Positions 8,968-16,695 of a stretch of DNA of 53,640 nt are shown here, in pieces. Source of the DNA: Caldipriscus sp964426895 (GTDB taxonomy: Bacteria > Hydrothermota > Hydrothermia > LBFQ01); NCBI GenBank assembly GCA_964426895.1, contig CAYRSH010000002.1:1-53640 (forward strand), read 5' to 3'. The position numbers and the translations under genes are program-made. Within the stretch, counting starts at the first letter, position 1; each line of letters opens with the position of its first letter. The notes below the pieces were generated by a model. It was given only the letters and a program-made list of their open reading frames with translations. It ran no database searches and was not told the origin of the DNA.

Positions 8968-8978
8968 ATTATAAGGCC
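8968..8978 (-). promoter_or_regulatory. Promoter of the phoH operon
   Basis: GGCCT-TATAAT on the minus strand (hexamer 8968-8973), 26 nt before ATG 8941. The leader holds a double Shine-Dalgarno, so this is one of the few leadered transcripts in the window. Confidence 0.6.
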
Positions 8979-8983
8979 GAACA

Positions 8984-9850
8984 TTAAAACCTTTTGGCCA
9001 CGCCCAAACTTATCACCCTGTTGTAAAAACTTTCAATTCTACCAAAAAACATACTTTCAACTTGCGTTATACCAAACATAGTGGTAAATGTGTAATCTTT
9101 AAGGTGCAAGGATAGAAAGGGGTATAATTCTAAGTAGTTTAAGTAGGTATAGTGGCTATAATAATGATAACGACTATAACGATAATAATATATGTGAGGA
9201 TTAAATAATCTAACACCAAGCGTTAGTTTTTCCGGCTTTCCAAAACCCATTTTGAGTTCGGTAAAACCGTAAAATAAGGCATACGGTATAACCGGTATAA
9301 CGTTATATAAATCGTAGTCATATAAATCTAAATAATATAAATCATAATATAAATCGTCCAGTAAAGGATATGGGAAGAGTTGTTTCTGAATTCCGGCGAA
9401 AAGTTTTAATGAAATAAATTTTACACCCAGTTTGATATAAGCGCCCAAATCAAGAAGGGATAGGACGCCAACATTACTATCCGATGATTTAATAAATTCC
9501 CCAACCGCCGCACCACCGTGAATACCCATTTCCGTCCAGATATCGGAAAAAATCCTTTGGGAAGCGGACAGGTTGACGTTGATAATAGTGGCCGGCAGTG
9601 TATAAACCTTTTGTTTCCATCGTGGATAGTAGTCATTCCAGTCATAAAATTTATGAAAATATTGCATATATTGGACACCCACACCCACCGAGGTTTGGGG
9701 GTTGGATATCCAATAGCCGCCGCATGTGGGAGTATAAATGTAATTCTGAGGGCTTTGTATAGTGGCGGTATCATAGGGTATGGGATTTACTAAGACACCT
9801 CCACAAGCGGGGATAAACAACACGACTATACAAACCCATATACTACGCAT
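8984..9850 (-). CDS. Tyr-rich outer-membrane beta-barrel-like protein
   Basis: A 288-residue hypothetical protein with a clear signal peptide (MRSIWVCIVVLFIPACGG), many alternating hydrophobic/polar stretches and a C-terminal phenylalanine (LGVAKRF), a pattern seen in outer-membrane barrels. Two segments are very rich in tyrosine, for example YYDLYYLDLYDYDLY near residue 168 and YYRYSRYHYYSHYTYLNY near 225. The cysteine in IPACGG could make it a lipoprotein, but the context is not typical. It stands alone between the phoH promoter and ndk. No specific family is recognised; the barrel assignment is inference. Confidence 0.6.
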   Translation of the reverse strand: MRSIWVCIVVLFIPACGGVLVNPIPYDTATIQSPQNYIYTPTCGGYWISNPQTSVGVGVQYMQYFHKFYDWNDYYPRWKQKVYTLPATIINVNLSASQRIFSDIWTEMGIHGGAAVGEFIKSSDSNVGVLSLLDLGAYIKLGVKFISLKLFAGIQKQLFPYPLLDDLYYDLYYLDLYDYDLYNVIPVIPYALFYGFTELKMGFGKPEKLTLGVRLFNPHIYYYRYSRYHYYSHYTYLNYLELYPFLSLHLKDYTFTTMFGITQVESMFFGRIESFYNRVISLGVAKRF

Positions 9851-9860
9851 ACATATCGGA

Positions 9861-9870
9861 ATTTTAAGGT
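9861..9870 (-). promoter_or_regulatory. Promoter of the Tyr-rich barrel gene
   Basis: ACCT-TAAAAT on the minus strand (hexamer 9861-9866), 10 nt before ATG 9850. Probably leaderless. Confidence 0.55.
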
Positions 9871-9975
9871 TGAAACTTTCTCATCACGGGGTGCAAAAAC
9901 GAAAATAGCCCTCGGAGTTTCGGGATGTAGGGTTAATAAAAGGGTATATTACGCGGTTTTAAAACCATACAGGCA

Positions 9976-9981
9976 TAGAAT
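9976..9981 (+). promoter_or_regulatory. Promoter of ndk
   Basis: TAGAAT ends 8 nt before ATG 9990 with no Shine-Dalgarno between. No convincing -35 element. Confidence 0.5.
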
Positions 9982-9989
9982 TCCCGTTT

Positions 9990-10391
9990 ATGGAAAGAAC
10001 GCTTTTAATGATAAAACCCGATGCAGTGGAGAAAAGACTAATAGGCAGGATAATATGGTTGTTGGAGGAAAATGGCTTTAAAATCCTACAAATAAGGAGT
10101 AAGAATTTTTCGAGGGAAGAGGCGGAAAGGTTTTACGAAGTTCATAAGGATAAGCCATTTTTTAACAGTTTGGTGGATTACATTACAAGCGGTATGGTCG
10201 TTGGTATAATGGTTGAAAGGGAAAATGCGGTAGAGAAACTTAGGGAGTTGGTGGGGGCTACGGACCCAAAGAATGCAAGACTCGGGACTATAAGGGCGAT
10301 GTTCGGTGAAAGCATAGAGAGAAACGCCGTTCACGCTTCGGATACACCTCAAAACGCGGAAAGGGAACTGAAATTCTTCTTTGAGATATGA
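9990..10391 (+). CDS. ndk: Nucleoside diphosphate kinase
   Basis: Ndk moves the gamma phosphate of ATP onto other NDPs through a phosphohistidine. The 133-residue product has the family start ERTLLMIKPDAVEK, the nucleotide-site stretch LVGATDPKNARLGTIR and the active-site motif NAVHASDT. The length fits the short bacterial form. It starts 8 nt after a -10 box and overlaps the carboxylase gene downstream by 4 nt (ATGA), so ndk leads an operon with the carboxylase subunit and the SEDS gene. Confidence 0.96.
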   Translation: MERTLLMIKPDAVEKRLIGRIIWLLEENGFKILQIRSKNFSREEAERFYEVHKDKPFFNSLVDYITSGMVVGIMVERENAVEKLRELVGATDPKNARLGTIRAMFGESIERNAVHASDTPQNAERELKFFFEI

Positions 10392-11929
10392 GCATAGAGG
10401 AAAAGTTAAAGCAATTAAAGGAATTGAGGGAGAAGGCCCTTAAAGGGGGAGGGGAAGAGAGGATAAAAAAACAGCATGAAGTGGGTAAATTAACCGCAAG
10501 GGAGCGTATAGATTACCTCTTGGACGACGGATCCTTTATGGAAATAGGGATGTTTATAACCCACAGAAACCCGGATGTTAAGGAGAAATATTTGGGAGAT
10601 GGGGTTGTAGCCGGCTTTGGAACCATAGATGGAAGGCCCGTTGCCGTCTTTGCGCATGACTTTACCGTCATAGGTGGTACGGTTTCTGAGGCTAACGCCA
10701 AGAAAATCGTCCAGATTATGGATACGGCTTTGAGGGTTGGTATTCCGGTTATAGGTTTAAACGATTCGGGGGGAGCGAGGATACAAGACGGTGTGGCCTC
10801 CTTAGGGGGATATGCGGAAATATTTTTGAGGAATGTTATGGCTTCCGGGGTAATACCCCAAATATCCGCCATACTCGGGCCATGTGCCGGTGGAGCCGTT
10901 TATAGCCCCGCAATAACGGATTTTATTTTTATGAGAAGGGGAGTAAGTTATATGTATATCACAGGTCCCGAGGTGGTGAAGGCCGTAACGCATGAGGATG
11001 TCACACATGAAACCCTTGGAGGAGCGGATATACACGCCGAAAGGTCCGGGGTAGCCCACTTCGTTTATGATACGGAAACGGAAATATTTGAGGGTATTAG
11101 AAAACTATTGTCTTATATCCCTTCCAATAATGCCGAAGAACCCCCTTATATTGATACCGATGACCCGGAAGATAGGGAAGATGAGGAATTGAACTATATA
11201 GTCCCAACCGATCCTTATCAAGCCTATGACATGAAGGAAGTGATAAAAAGGATCGTTGATAACGGTGAATTTTTTGAGGTTCATGAAAACTTCGCACCAA
11301 ACATAATAGTGGGGTTTGCAAGATTGGGGGGATATAGTGTTGGGATAGTTGCCCAACAGCCCTTGCACTTAGCGGGAGCCATAGATATTAATGCATCCAT
11401 AAAGGCCGCGAGGTTTGTTAGGTTCTGCGACGCCTTTAACATACCGATAATAACATTTGAAGATGTACCCGGGTTTTTACCCGGAACGGAACAGGAACAC
11501 GGCGGTATAATAAGGCATGGTGCCAAACTGCTTTTTGCATATGCCGAGGCTACGGTTCCAAAGATTACCGTGGTAACGAGAAAATCCTACGGTGGGGCGT
11601 ATTGTGTATTGGCATCCAAACAAATAAGGGCGGATTTTAATTTTGCGTGGCCTATGGCAGAATTTGCCGTTATGGGTCCGGAAGGAGCGGTAAAGATAAT
11701 ATATCGTAAGGAAATAGAAAGGAGCGAAAATCCCGAAGAACTTATAGAAAAACTCACCGCACAGTATAGGGAAAAATTTACAAACCCTTATTATGTCGCC
11801 TCGCTGGGATACATAGACGATGTAATAGAACCATCAAAAACAAGGCCTATACTCATAAAGGCGCTTAAATTAACCCGGAACAAGAGGCAAACCTTACCAC
11901 CAAAGAAACACGATAATATACCCCTTTGA
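10388..11929 (+). CDS. Acyl-CoA carboxylase, carboxyltransferase (beta) subunit; propionyl-CoA carboxylase type
   Basis: A 513-residue biotin-dependent carboxyltransferase that moves CO2 from carboxybiotin to an acyl-CoA, or serves in a methylmalonyl-CoA decarboxylase. Visible signatures: LTARERIDYLLDDGSF, GLNDSGGARIQDGV, ILGPCAGGAVYSPAITDF, FEDVPGFLPGTEQEHGGIIR and RKSYGGAYCVLASKQ, which together match PccB/MmdA. The biotin carboxylase and biotin carrier subunits are not in the window. Starts with ATGA overlap on ndk and ends with TTGA overlap on the SEDS gene. Together with two acyl-CoA dehydrogenases and hutU it suggests amino-acid or acyl-CoA catabolism. Confidence 0.92.
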   Translation: MSIEEKLKQLKELREKALKGGGEERIKKQHEVGKLTARERIDYLLDDGSFMEIGMFITHRNPDVKEKYLGDGVVAGFGTIDGRPVAVFAHDFTVIGGTVSEANAKKIVQIMDTALRVGIPVIGLNDSGGARIQDGVASLGGYAEIFLRNVMASGVIPQISAILGPCAGGAVYSPAITDFIFMRRGVSYMYITGPEVVKAVTHEDVTHETLGGADIHAERSGVAHFVYDTETEIFEGIRKLLSYIPSNNAEEPPYIDTDDPEDREDEELNYIVPTDPYQAYDMKEVIKRIVDNGEFFEVHENFAPNIIVGFARLGGYSVGIVAQQPLHLAGAIDINASIKAARFVRFCDAFNIPIITFEDVPGFLPGTEQEHGGIIRHGAKLLFAYAEATVPKITVVTRKSYGGAYCVLASKQIRADFNFAWPMAEFAVMGPEGAVKIIYRKEIERSENPEELIEKLTAQYREKFTNPYYVASLGYIDDVIEPSKTRPILIKALKLTRNKRQTLPPKKHDNIPL

Positions 11930-13062
11930 AAAACCGAATAATACTACTTTCATCGTTGCTACTTTGTGCATTGGGGGTGTTAAGTTTACTTCCTAGGGTG
12001 GATTTGGTTATAAGGCAGATTTTTTACATACTTTTTTCCCTCGGGATATTTTTATTCGTTCACAGGATTAATATTAGGGTGATTTTGGATTTTTCAAGGG
12101 TTTTTTACATTATAACCCTTGTGTTACTCGTTCTTGTGCTCTTTGTGGGTACGGGTTCAGGGGGTGTTAATAGGTGGATAAACTTGGGGATAATAAACTT
12201 TCAACCATCGGAATTGGCAAAGGTTTCAATACCTCTATTCCTCCTTACATTGGAGGGAGACATTAAGAAACTACTCGCCGGTCTTGTTCCGGCCTTTCTT
12301 ATACTTATAGAACCGGATCTTGCCACATCAACGGTTGTGGTATTTTTAACTTGGATTGTAGTATTTATAACCACAAGGAATTTACCCTTTGTGATATATT
12401 TAGCATCAATACCCTTTGCGGCCATTTTCTCGTTTTCAAAAATTCCCTTCGGAATATTCATAGGGGCTATTTCCTTATCTTTTATGTTCCTAAGGGTTAA
12501 GTTTGAATGGTTGGTTGGTGCCATTTTATCCCTTATATTTGTGGGACTGATAACACCCGTAATATGGGAAAAGGGCCTAAAAGATTATCAGAGGAAACGG
12601 ATACTTGCCATTATAAACCCTTCCGAACATAGGGAAAAACTCTGGCAAACATATCAATCAAGAATAGCCTTAGCAAACGCTGGACCTTTCGGGAAAGGTA
12701 TATATGGGGCCACACAAAAACTTTACGGGTATTTACCCGCTTCACATACGGATTTTGCCTTTTCCTCATTTGTTGAGACATACGGATTTGTAGGGGGGTT
12801 TATTGTACTATCCCTAACAGCCCTAATGGTTTTTAGTGTCCTATCCATGGCTTTTTCCGAAGATGTGATTTTAAGGAACATATCGGTGGTCGTTGGTTCT
12901 TTCTTCACATACCAATCGTTTGTAAACATGATGTCGGTTTTGGGGGTATTTCCCGTCGCCGGAATACCGTATCCATTTTTAAGCTTTGGTGGAAGTCATA
13001 TAATATCCGAGTGGTTGTTTTTATCCGTTTTGTTTTCCGCTTACATATGGAAAACTTCATAA
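11926..13062 (+). CDS. SEDS-family peptidoglycan glycosyltransferase (RodA/FtsW)
   Basis: A 378-residue polytopic protein (about ten membrane segments) of the SEDS family, which polymerises lipid II into glycan strands with a partner PBP2b. Family motifs: GSGGVNRWINLG, FQPSELAKVSIPLFLL, PASHTDFAFSSFVE and FPVAGIPYPFLSFGGS. RodA and FtsW cannot be told apart with confidence; the FPVAGIP form slightly favours RodA. TTG start overlaps the upstream stop (TTGA). Its last codons overlap the ATG of the decayed helicase, which would have been the next gene in this operon. Confidence 0.88.
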   Translation: MKNRIILLSSLLLCALGVLSLLPRVDLVIRQIFYILFSLGIFLFVHRINIRVILDFSRVFYIITLVLLVLVLFVGTGSGGVNRWINLGIINFQPSELAKVSIPLFLLTLEGDIKKLLAGLVPAFLILIEPDLATSTVVVFLTWIVVFITTRNLPFVIYLASIPFAAIFSFSKIPFGIFIGAISLSFMFLRVKFEWLVGAILSLIFVGLITPVIWEKGLKDYQRKRILAIINPSEHREKLWQTYQSRIALANAGPFGKGIYGATQKLYGYLPASHTDFAFSSFVETYGFVGGFIVLSLTALMVFSVLSMAFSEDVILRNISVVVGSFFTYQSFVNMMSVLGVFPVAGIPYPFLSFGGSHIISEWLFLSVLFSAYIWKTS

Positions 13063-14510
13063 AAAATTATAAAGAATATTACCGGCACTTTAAAAATCTT
13101 ATAGAACTTGAAAGGGAAGGGCGATCTTAGGATTAAGGGGTAAATTTATGGGTAAGGGGCTTGGGGGTTGTACATTGTAAGGTTTTCGAGGGATAAAGAA
13201 ATAGGTGAAACGGGGATATCTCCGGGTGATGTGGTAATAGTTAGTAAAGGGAAACCTTCGGGGAAGGAACCACAGGGAACCGTTATTGAAAGGGGAAAAA
13301 GTTTTTAACAGTTGGTTTTGAAAAAAACCGCCCGATTATGTGTTTGGTAAGAATTTGAGACCTGTTTGTAAACGACATAACATTTAAGAGGATGGAAGAG
13401 GCATTAAGGGAGTTGAAAAATCACACAAAAATTTTGAATATTTTGTTGGGTTTTTATAAACCATAAATTAAACCATTCTCAAAAGGAAGCTGTTGTTACC
13501 GGAACGGGTAAAAGGGTTCTCGCAGCTACGGATTCAAATGTGGCCGTTGATAACATTGTTGAGAGGTTAAGGGATTTTAACATAAATGTGGTCAGGGTGG
13601 GAAATCCCGCAAGGATAAGCAAATCCTTAATCACATCTAAGATTAGAGGCATTTGGGAAGAAATAGATAAATTGAAGGCAAAACAAGAAAGATTCTTAAA
13701 GCCCACGCCGAGGTGAAGGAGGGGGATGAGTGATGGGGAGATTTTGAGATATGCGGAAACCGGTTCTTAGATAAGGGGGATAAATCCAAAGGCCATTAAG
13801 AGCATGGCTTCTTGGATAAAGCTACAAGAAAAGATAAACGATTTATATCAGGAGGCCAAGAAATTGGAGGATAAATTGATAATGGCGGGTAGAGAATATG
13901 TTAAAGGTTTGAATTTTGATATTGTAGTCGTTGATGAGGCAACCCAATCCGTAGAACCCTCAACCCTTATTCCCATAATCAAGGGCAAAAAGTTTATACT
14001 TGCGGGGGATCATAAACAGTTGCCCCCAACCGTCTTAAACCCCGAGGCAGAAAAGTATTTGCAGATAACCCTGTTTGAGAGGTTGGTAAAAATGTAAAGA
14101 ATGCTATACAACTTTAAGGGTACAGTATAGATGGAATTTCCGAGTAGAATGTTTTACGATAATTTACTGATAGCGGATGAAAAGGTGAAGAACCATACTT
14201 TAAAGGACTTTGGTATAAATGGTGTCTTATGAAAACCCCTTAGAAGCCAAAATTTACTCTTGGATTGTTGTTTAAAACCGGAACACATAGGTGTTATATC
14301 CCCATATGACGATCAGGTTCCCCTTCTAACCGATATGTTGAAAGATACGGGTGTAGAGGTAAAAACAGTTGATGGGTTCCAAGGTAGGGAAAAAGAGGTT
14401 ATAATTGTATCATTTGTCAGGTCAAACCCCGAAGGGAACCTTGGATTTTTGGAAGATTTGAGGAGGTTGAATGTTTCTATAACCCGTGTTAAAAGGAAAC
14501 TATCGTCTTA
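13047..14510 (+). pseudogene. Decayed IGHMBP2/UPF1-type SF1B helicase
   Basis: Conserved pieces of one SF1B helicase occur in the right order but in different frames with many stops. From ATG 13047: FIKNYKEYYRHFKNLIELER, then a TAG at 13128. Next YIVRFSRDKEIGETGISPGD and EPQGTVIERG, then DLFVNDITFKRMEEALREL, LNHSQKEAV, a Walker-A-like GTGKR in which the expected GPPGTGKT context is deleted, DSNVAVDNIVERL (motif Ia), VVVDEATQS (motif II), GDHKQLPP (motif III), VDGFQGREKEVIIVSFVRSN (motifs IV/V) and NVSITRVKRKL (motif VI). The locus is about 1.5 kb, shorter than the roughly 2 kb expected, so deletions occurred. It sat directly after the SEDS gene. Sub-ORFs at 13804-14097 and 14260-14607 are fragments, not genes. 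Confidence 0.88.
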
Positions 14511-14541
14511 TACACTATGTGTGCCTAAACGGTTTGTACCT

Positions 14542-14571
14542 GTTGAAAATTTAGAAGATAAGCCTTATAAT
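14542..14571 (+). promoter_or_regulatory. Promoter of the TPR protein gene
   Basis: TTGAAA (14542-14547), 18-nt spacer, TATAAT (14566-14571), ending 10 nt before ATG 14582. It lies just past the last recognisable helicase motif. Confidence 0.55.
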
Positions 14572-14581
14572 ATTCTGTATT

Positions 14582-16540
14582 ATGGTAGAAATTGGGAAAT
14601 GGTTTAAAGCAAAGAATATCAAAATTGATGACAATTATAATTTTCCGGATGAAGCGTTGTTAAAGATAAAAAATTCTATAGAAAAATACCGGAGTTTCAT
14701 CGTACTTTCATATTGGGGAGATAAAATCCATCAAAAAGTTTTATACGCCTTAAAAAAGATTTCCCCCAATATAACCTTATATGAACCATCGGGTGGAGAC
14801 TTAAAAAATGTAAATCTTTTGCCAAACACCCTTTTATGGAGGAGAAAGGGATACATACTTATAAATTTTGATGAGTATGAGAAATATAAAAACTTAACGG
14901 ACTTTATGAGATTGGGAAAGAGAAAGGGTTACAATTTCATAGGTATTAGTAGTTTTGGTGATGATAAGGAATTGCTATACGAAAACATATTCAGGTCTTA
15001 TGGTATATCGCCAAAGGATATATTTGACGAGGAGATTAATTTGATAGACTTTTACGATTACAACTCTATACTGTATGAAGGTGTTGAGGAATTACTAAAA
15101 TGGGAAAACAGATGGAACAATATAGATATTGAAAGTAGAATGCTTTTGAATATAATAAAGGTTTTTGTTGATAAAGATTTAACTTTGAACAATTCCGGTA
15201 TCCCCATAATATGGTTGGAAAAGATTTTCCAAAAAAGGGGGGCAAATTTTAAGAAGGCGTTAAAAGATTTAAAAATGTTTGAATTCGTTAAAATACAAAA
15301 CGGGTTAATATACCCAAACATGTTATCCCTTCAAATCATTCCGGTAGGGGATGTGGATATAAAGTCCTTTTTGGGCATTGACGATGTATTAAATTTAAAA
15401 ATTTTAAGGAATTTGGTGAGTATGGGGAAATGCGGTTTAGACCCGCGTAGAATAGTGAATATCAACACACTGAATTCTTCCGAAAGGATAGAATTTTTGA
15501 TGATCCTTTTAGATTTTAATGTAAAGAAGTATCTTTTGGATTTGGATATTTCTATGCTGAACTCCGCCGAAATTTATGCGGATGAACTCAAAAGGTTTAT
15601 CAACCGTGTTGATGCGGATATAAAGCATAAAATACTTCATTCTTTGGGGAAATTTTATACCGTTAAAGGTCTTGAAGTAGAACCCTTAAATAGTCTTACA
15701 AAAGCCTTAGAATTTCTGGGGAATAGTTTCACCATAGCCCGCTCCCAAGGGTTTTCATTTTCGGCAGGTAAATATTTCTTGGACTACATTCAAGTGCTTA
15801 TAAACCTTTCGTATATTGAAGAACCCATTGAAGTTTTGAAGAAAGCACATAACCTGATCACCAAATACGAGAACACTATACCTCCATGTTTTGAAAACGA
15901 GTTTAAATATGTAAAGATGCATACAAAATTGCATCTATACTACCATATGGGATATGAAGAGGGATTAAAGGAGTTGTTAAGGGATTTTAAAATACTGATG
16001 AAGAAAATTCCCGAAGATAGCAAAATAAAAGCAAAAGTTTTAACATCCTTGGGAATAGTGTATATGCTTTTGGGGGAATTTCCCATAGCAAATACATATT
16101 TTGAGGAGGCGGAAAAATTGCAGAATAACAAGCATGATTTTTTGCGTTTACACAGCTGGAAACTTTATAATCTTCTAAACTATGCCGATATAAACCTTAT
16201 TGTTGAAGATATAAAAAAGCACTTAAAAGTCGAGATAATTGAAAATGCTCCCATAACATATGGCATATATTTGTTCCTTTTGGGTCTCGCACATTATAAA
16301 ATGTTTTTGAAAGAAAGGACAAATAAATTAAAAAGCGAGGCGATAAGTATTTTAACCTCCGCCGTAAGGTTTCTTAACGGTTTAAGCCTTTTTAAATCCC
16401 TTGCTTGGGAAGTTATGGGAGATATATATATAATTATCGGGGATTACGGTTTATCCCAAGAGTTTTACATGCTTTCAAATGAATATTTTGAAAAATCTCC
16501 GGTTAATAAAATGAGGCTGAAAAAGAAAATTCCTTTATAA
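14582..16540 (+). CDS. Large TPR-repeat protein with a possible degenerate ATPase-like N-terminus
   Basis: A 652-residue intracellular protein of unknown function. The C-terminal half (about 330-640) is all helical, with TPR-like pairs (e.g. ILTSLGIVYMLLGEFPIANTYF is read at about residues 475-496 as a TPR-like unit). The N-terminal 150 residues alternate hydrophobic strands and helices (SFIVLSYWGDKIHQKVLYAL, YILINFDEY, YNFIGISSFGDD) in a way that recalls an AAA+/STAND ATPase core, but no Walker A is present. A winged-helix-like section (SRMLLNIIKVF, VKIQNGLIYPNM) follows at about 200-255. This resembles MalT/STAND or NtrC-like regulators that lost ATP binding; that is inference. Promoter 10 nt upstream; tail to tail with tRNA-Thr 1 nt away. 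Confidence 0.6.
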   Translation: MVEIGKWFKAKNIKIDDNYNFPDEALLKIKNSIEKYRSFIVLSYWGDKIHQKVLYALKKISPNITLYEPSGGDLKNVNLLPNTLLWRRKGYILINFDEYEKYKNLTDFMRLGKRKGYNFIGISSFGDDKELLYENIFRSYGISPKDIFDEEINLIDFYDYNSILYEGVEELLKWENRWNNIDIESRMLLNIIKVFVDKDLTLNNSGIPIIWLEKIFQKRGANFKKALKDLKMFEFVKIQNGLIYPNMLSLQIIPVGDVDIKSFLGIDDVLNLKILRNLVSMGKCGLDPRRIVNINTLNSSERIEFLMILLDFNVKKYLLDLDISMLNSAEIYADELKRFINRVDADIKHKILHSLGKFYTVKGLEVEPLNSLTKALEFLGNSFTIARSQGFSFSAGKYFLDYIQVLINLSYIEEPIEVLKKAHNLITKYENTIPPCFENEFKYVKMHTKLHLYYHMGYEEGLKELLRDFKILMKKIPEDSKIKAKVLTSLGIVYMLLGEFPIANTYFEEAEKLQNNKHDFLRLHSWKLYNLLNYADINLIVEDIKKHLKVEIIENAPITYGIYLFLLGLAHYKMFLKERTNKLKSEAISILTSAVRFLNGLSLFKSLAWEVMGDIYIIIGDYGLSQEFYMLSNEYFEKSPVNKMRLKKKIPL

Positions 16541-16541
16541 A

Positions 16542-16614
16542 AGCCACCGGGCGGACTCGAACCGCCGACCTGCGGTTTACGAAACCGCCGCTCTGCCGAC
16601 TGAGCTACGGTGGC
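16542..16614 (-). tRNA. tRNA-Thr (anticodon CGT)
   Basis: The minus strand gives a complete cloverleaf: acceptor GCCACCG pairing with CGGTGGC, D-stem GCTC/GAGC, anticodon stem GCGGT/ACCGC with loop TTCGTAA (anticodon CGT), T-stem GGCGG/CCGCC with TTCGAGT loop, and discriminator T. The 3' CCA is not encoded, so it must be added post-transcriptionally. It decodes ACG. It sits between the TPR gene, 1 nt from its stop codon, and nuoN. Confidence 0.97.
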
Positions 16615-16624
16615 GTGAGTAGAT

Positions 16625-16634
16625 ATTATAAGGG
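16625..16634 (-). promoter_or_regulatory. Promoter of tRNA-Thr
   Basis: CCCT-TATAAT on the minus strand (hexamer 16625-16630), 10 nt before the 5' end of the tRNA. The same TTTCACCCTTA context occurs before recA (minus strand) and the acidic small gene at 45666 (plus strand). Confidence 0.6.
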
Positions 16635-16681
16635 TGAAAGTTTTGAAACCAATTTGCCTTCCAAAACAAACTTCACAGGGG

Positions 16682-16687
16682 TATAAT
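16682..16687 (+). promoter_or_regulatory. Promoter of nuoN
   Basis: TATAAT ends 8 nt before ATG 16696. No clear -35 and no Shine-Dalgarno. Confidence 0.55.
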
Positions 16688-16695
16688 ACCCGCTT

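Noticed and set aside
9886..9989. Open frame upstream of ndk reading KTKIALGVSGCRVNKRVYYA
   Set aside because: It runs into ndk in another frame, has no start codon or promoter of its own and no clear family; probably chance, or a very old remnant.
13804..14607. Two ORFs as small independent helicase-like genes
   Set aside because: They are fragments of one helicase whose other motifs lie in other frames; neither has all motifs nor its own promoter.
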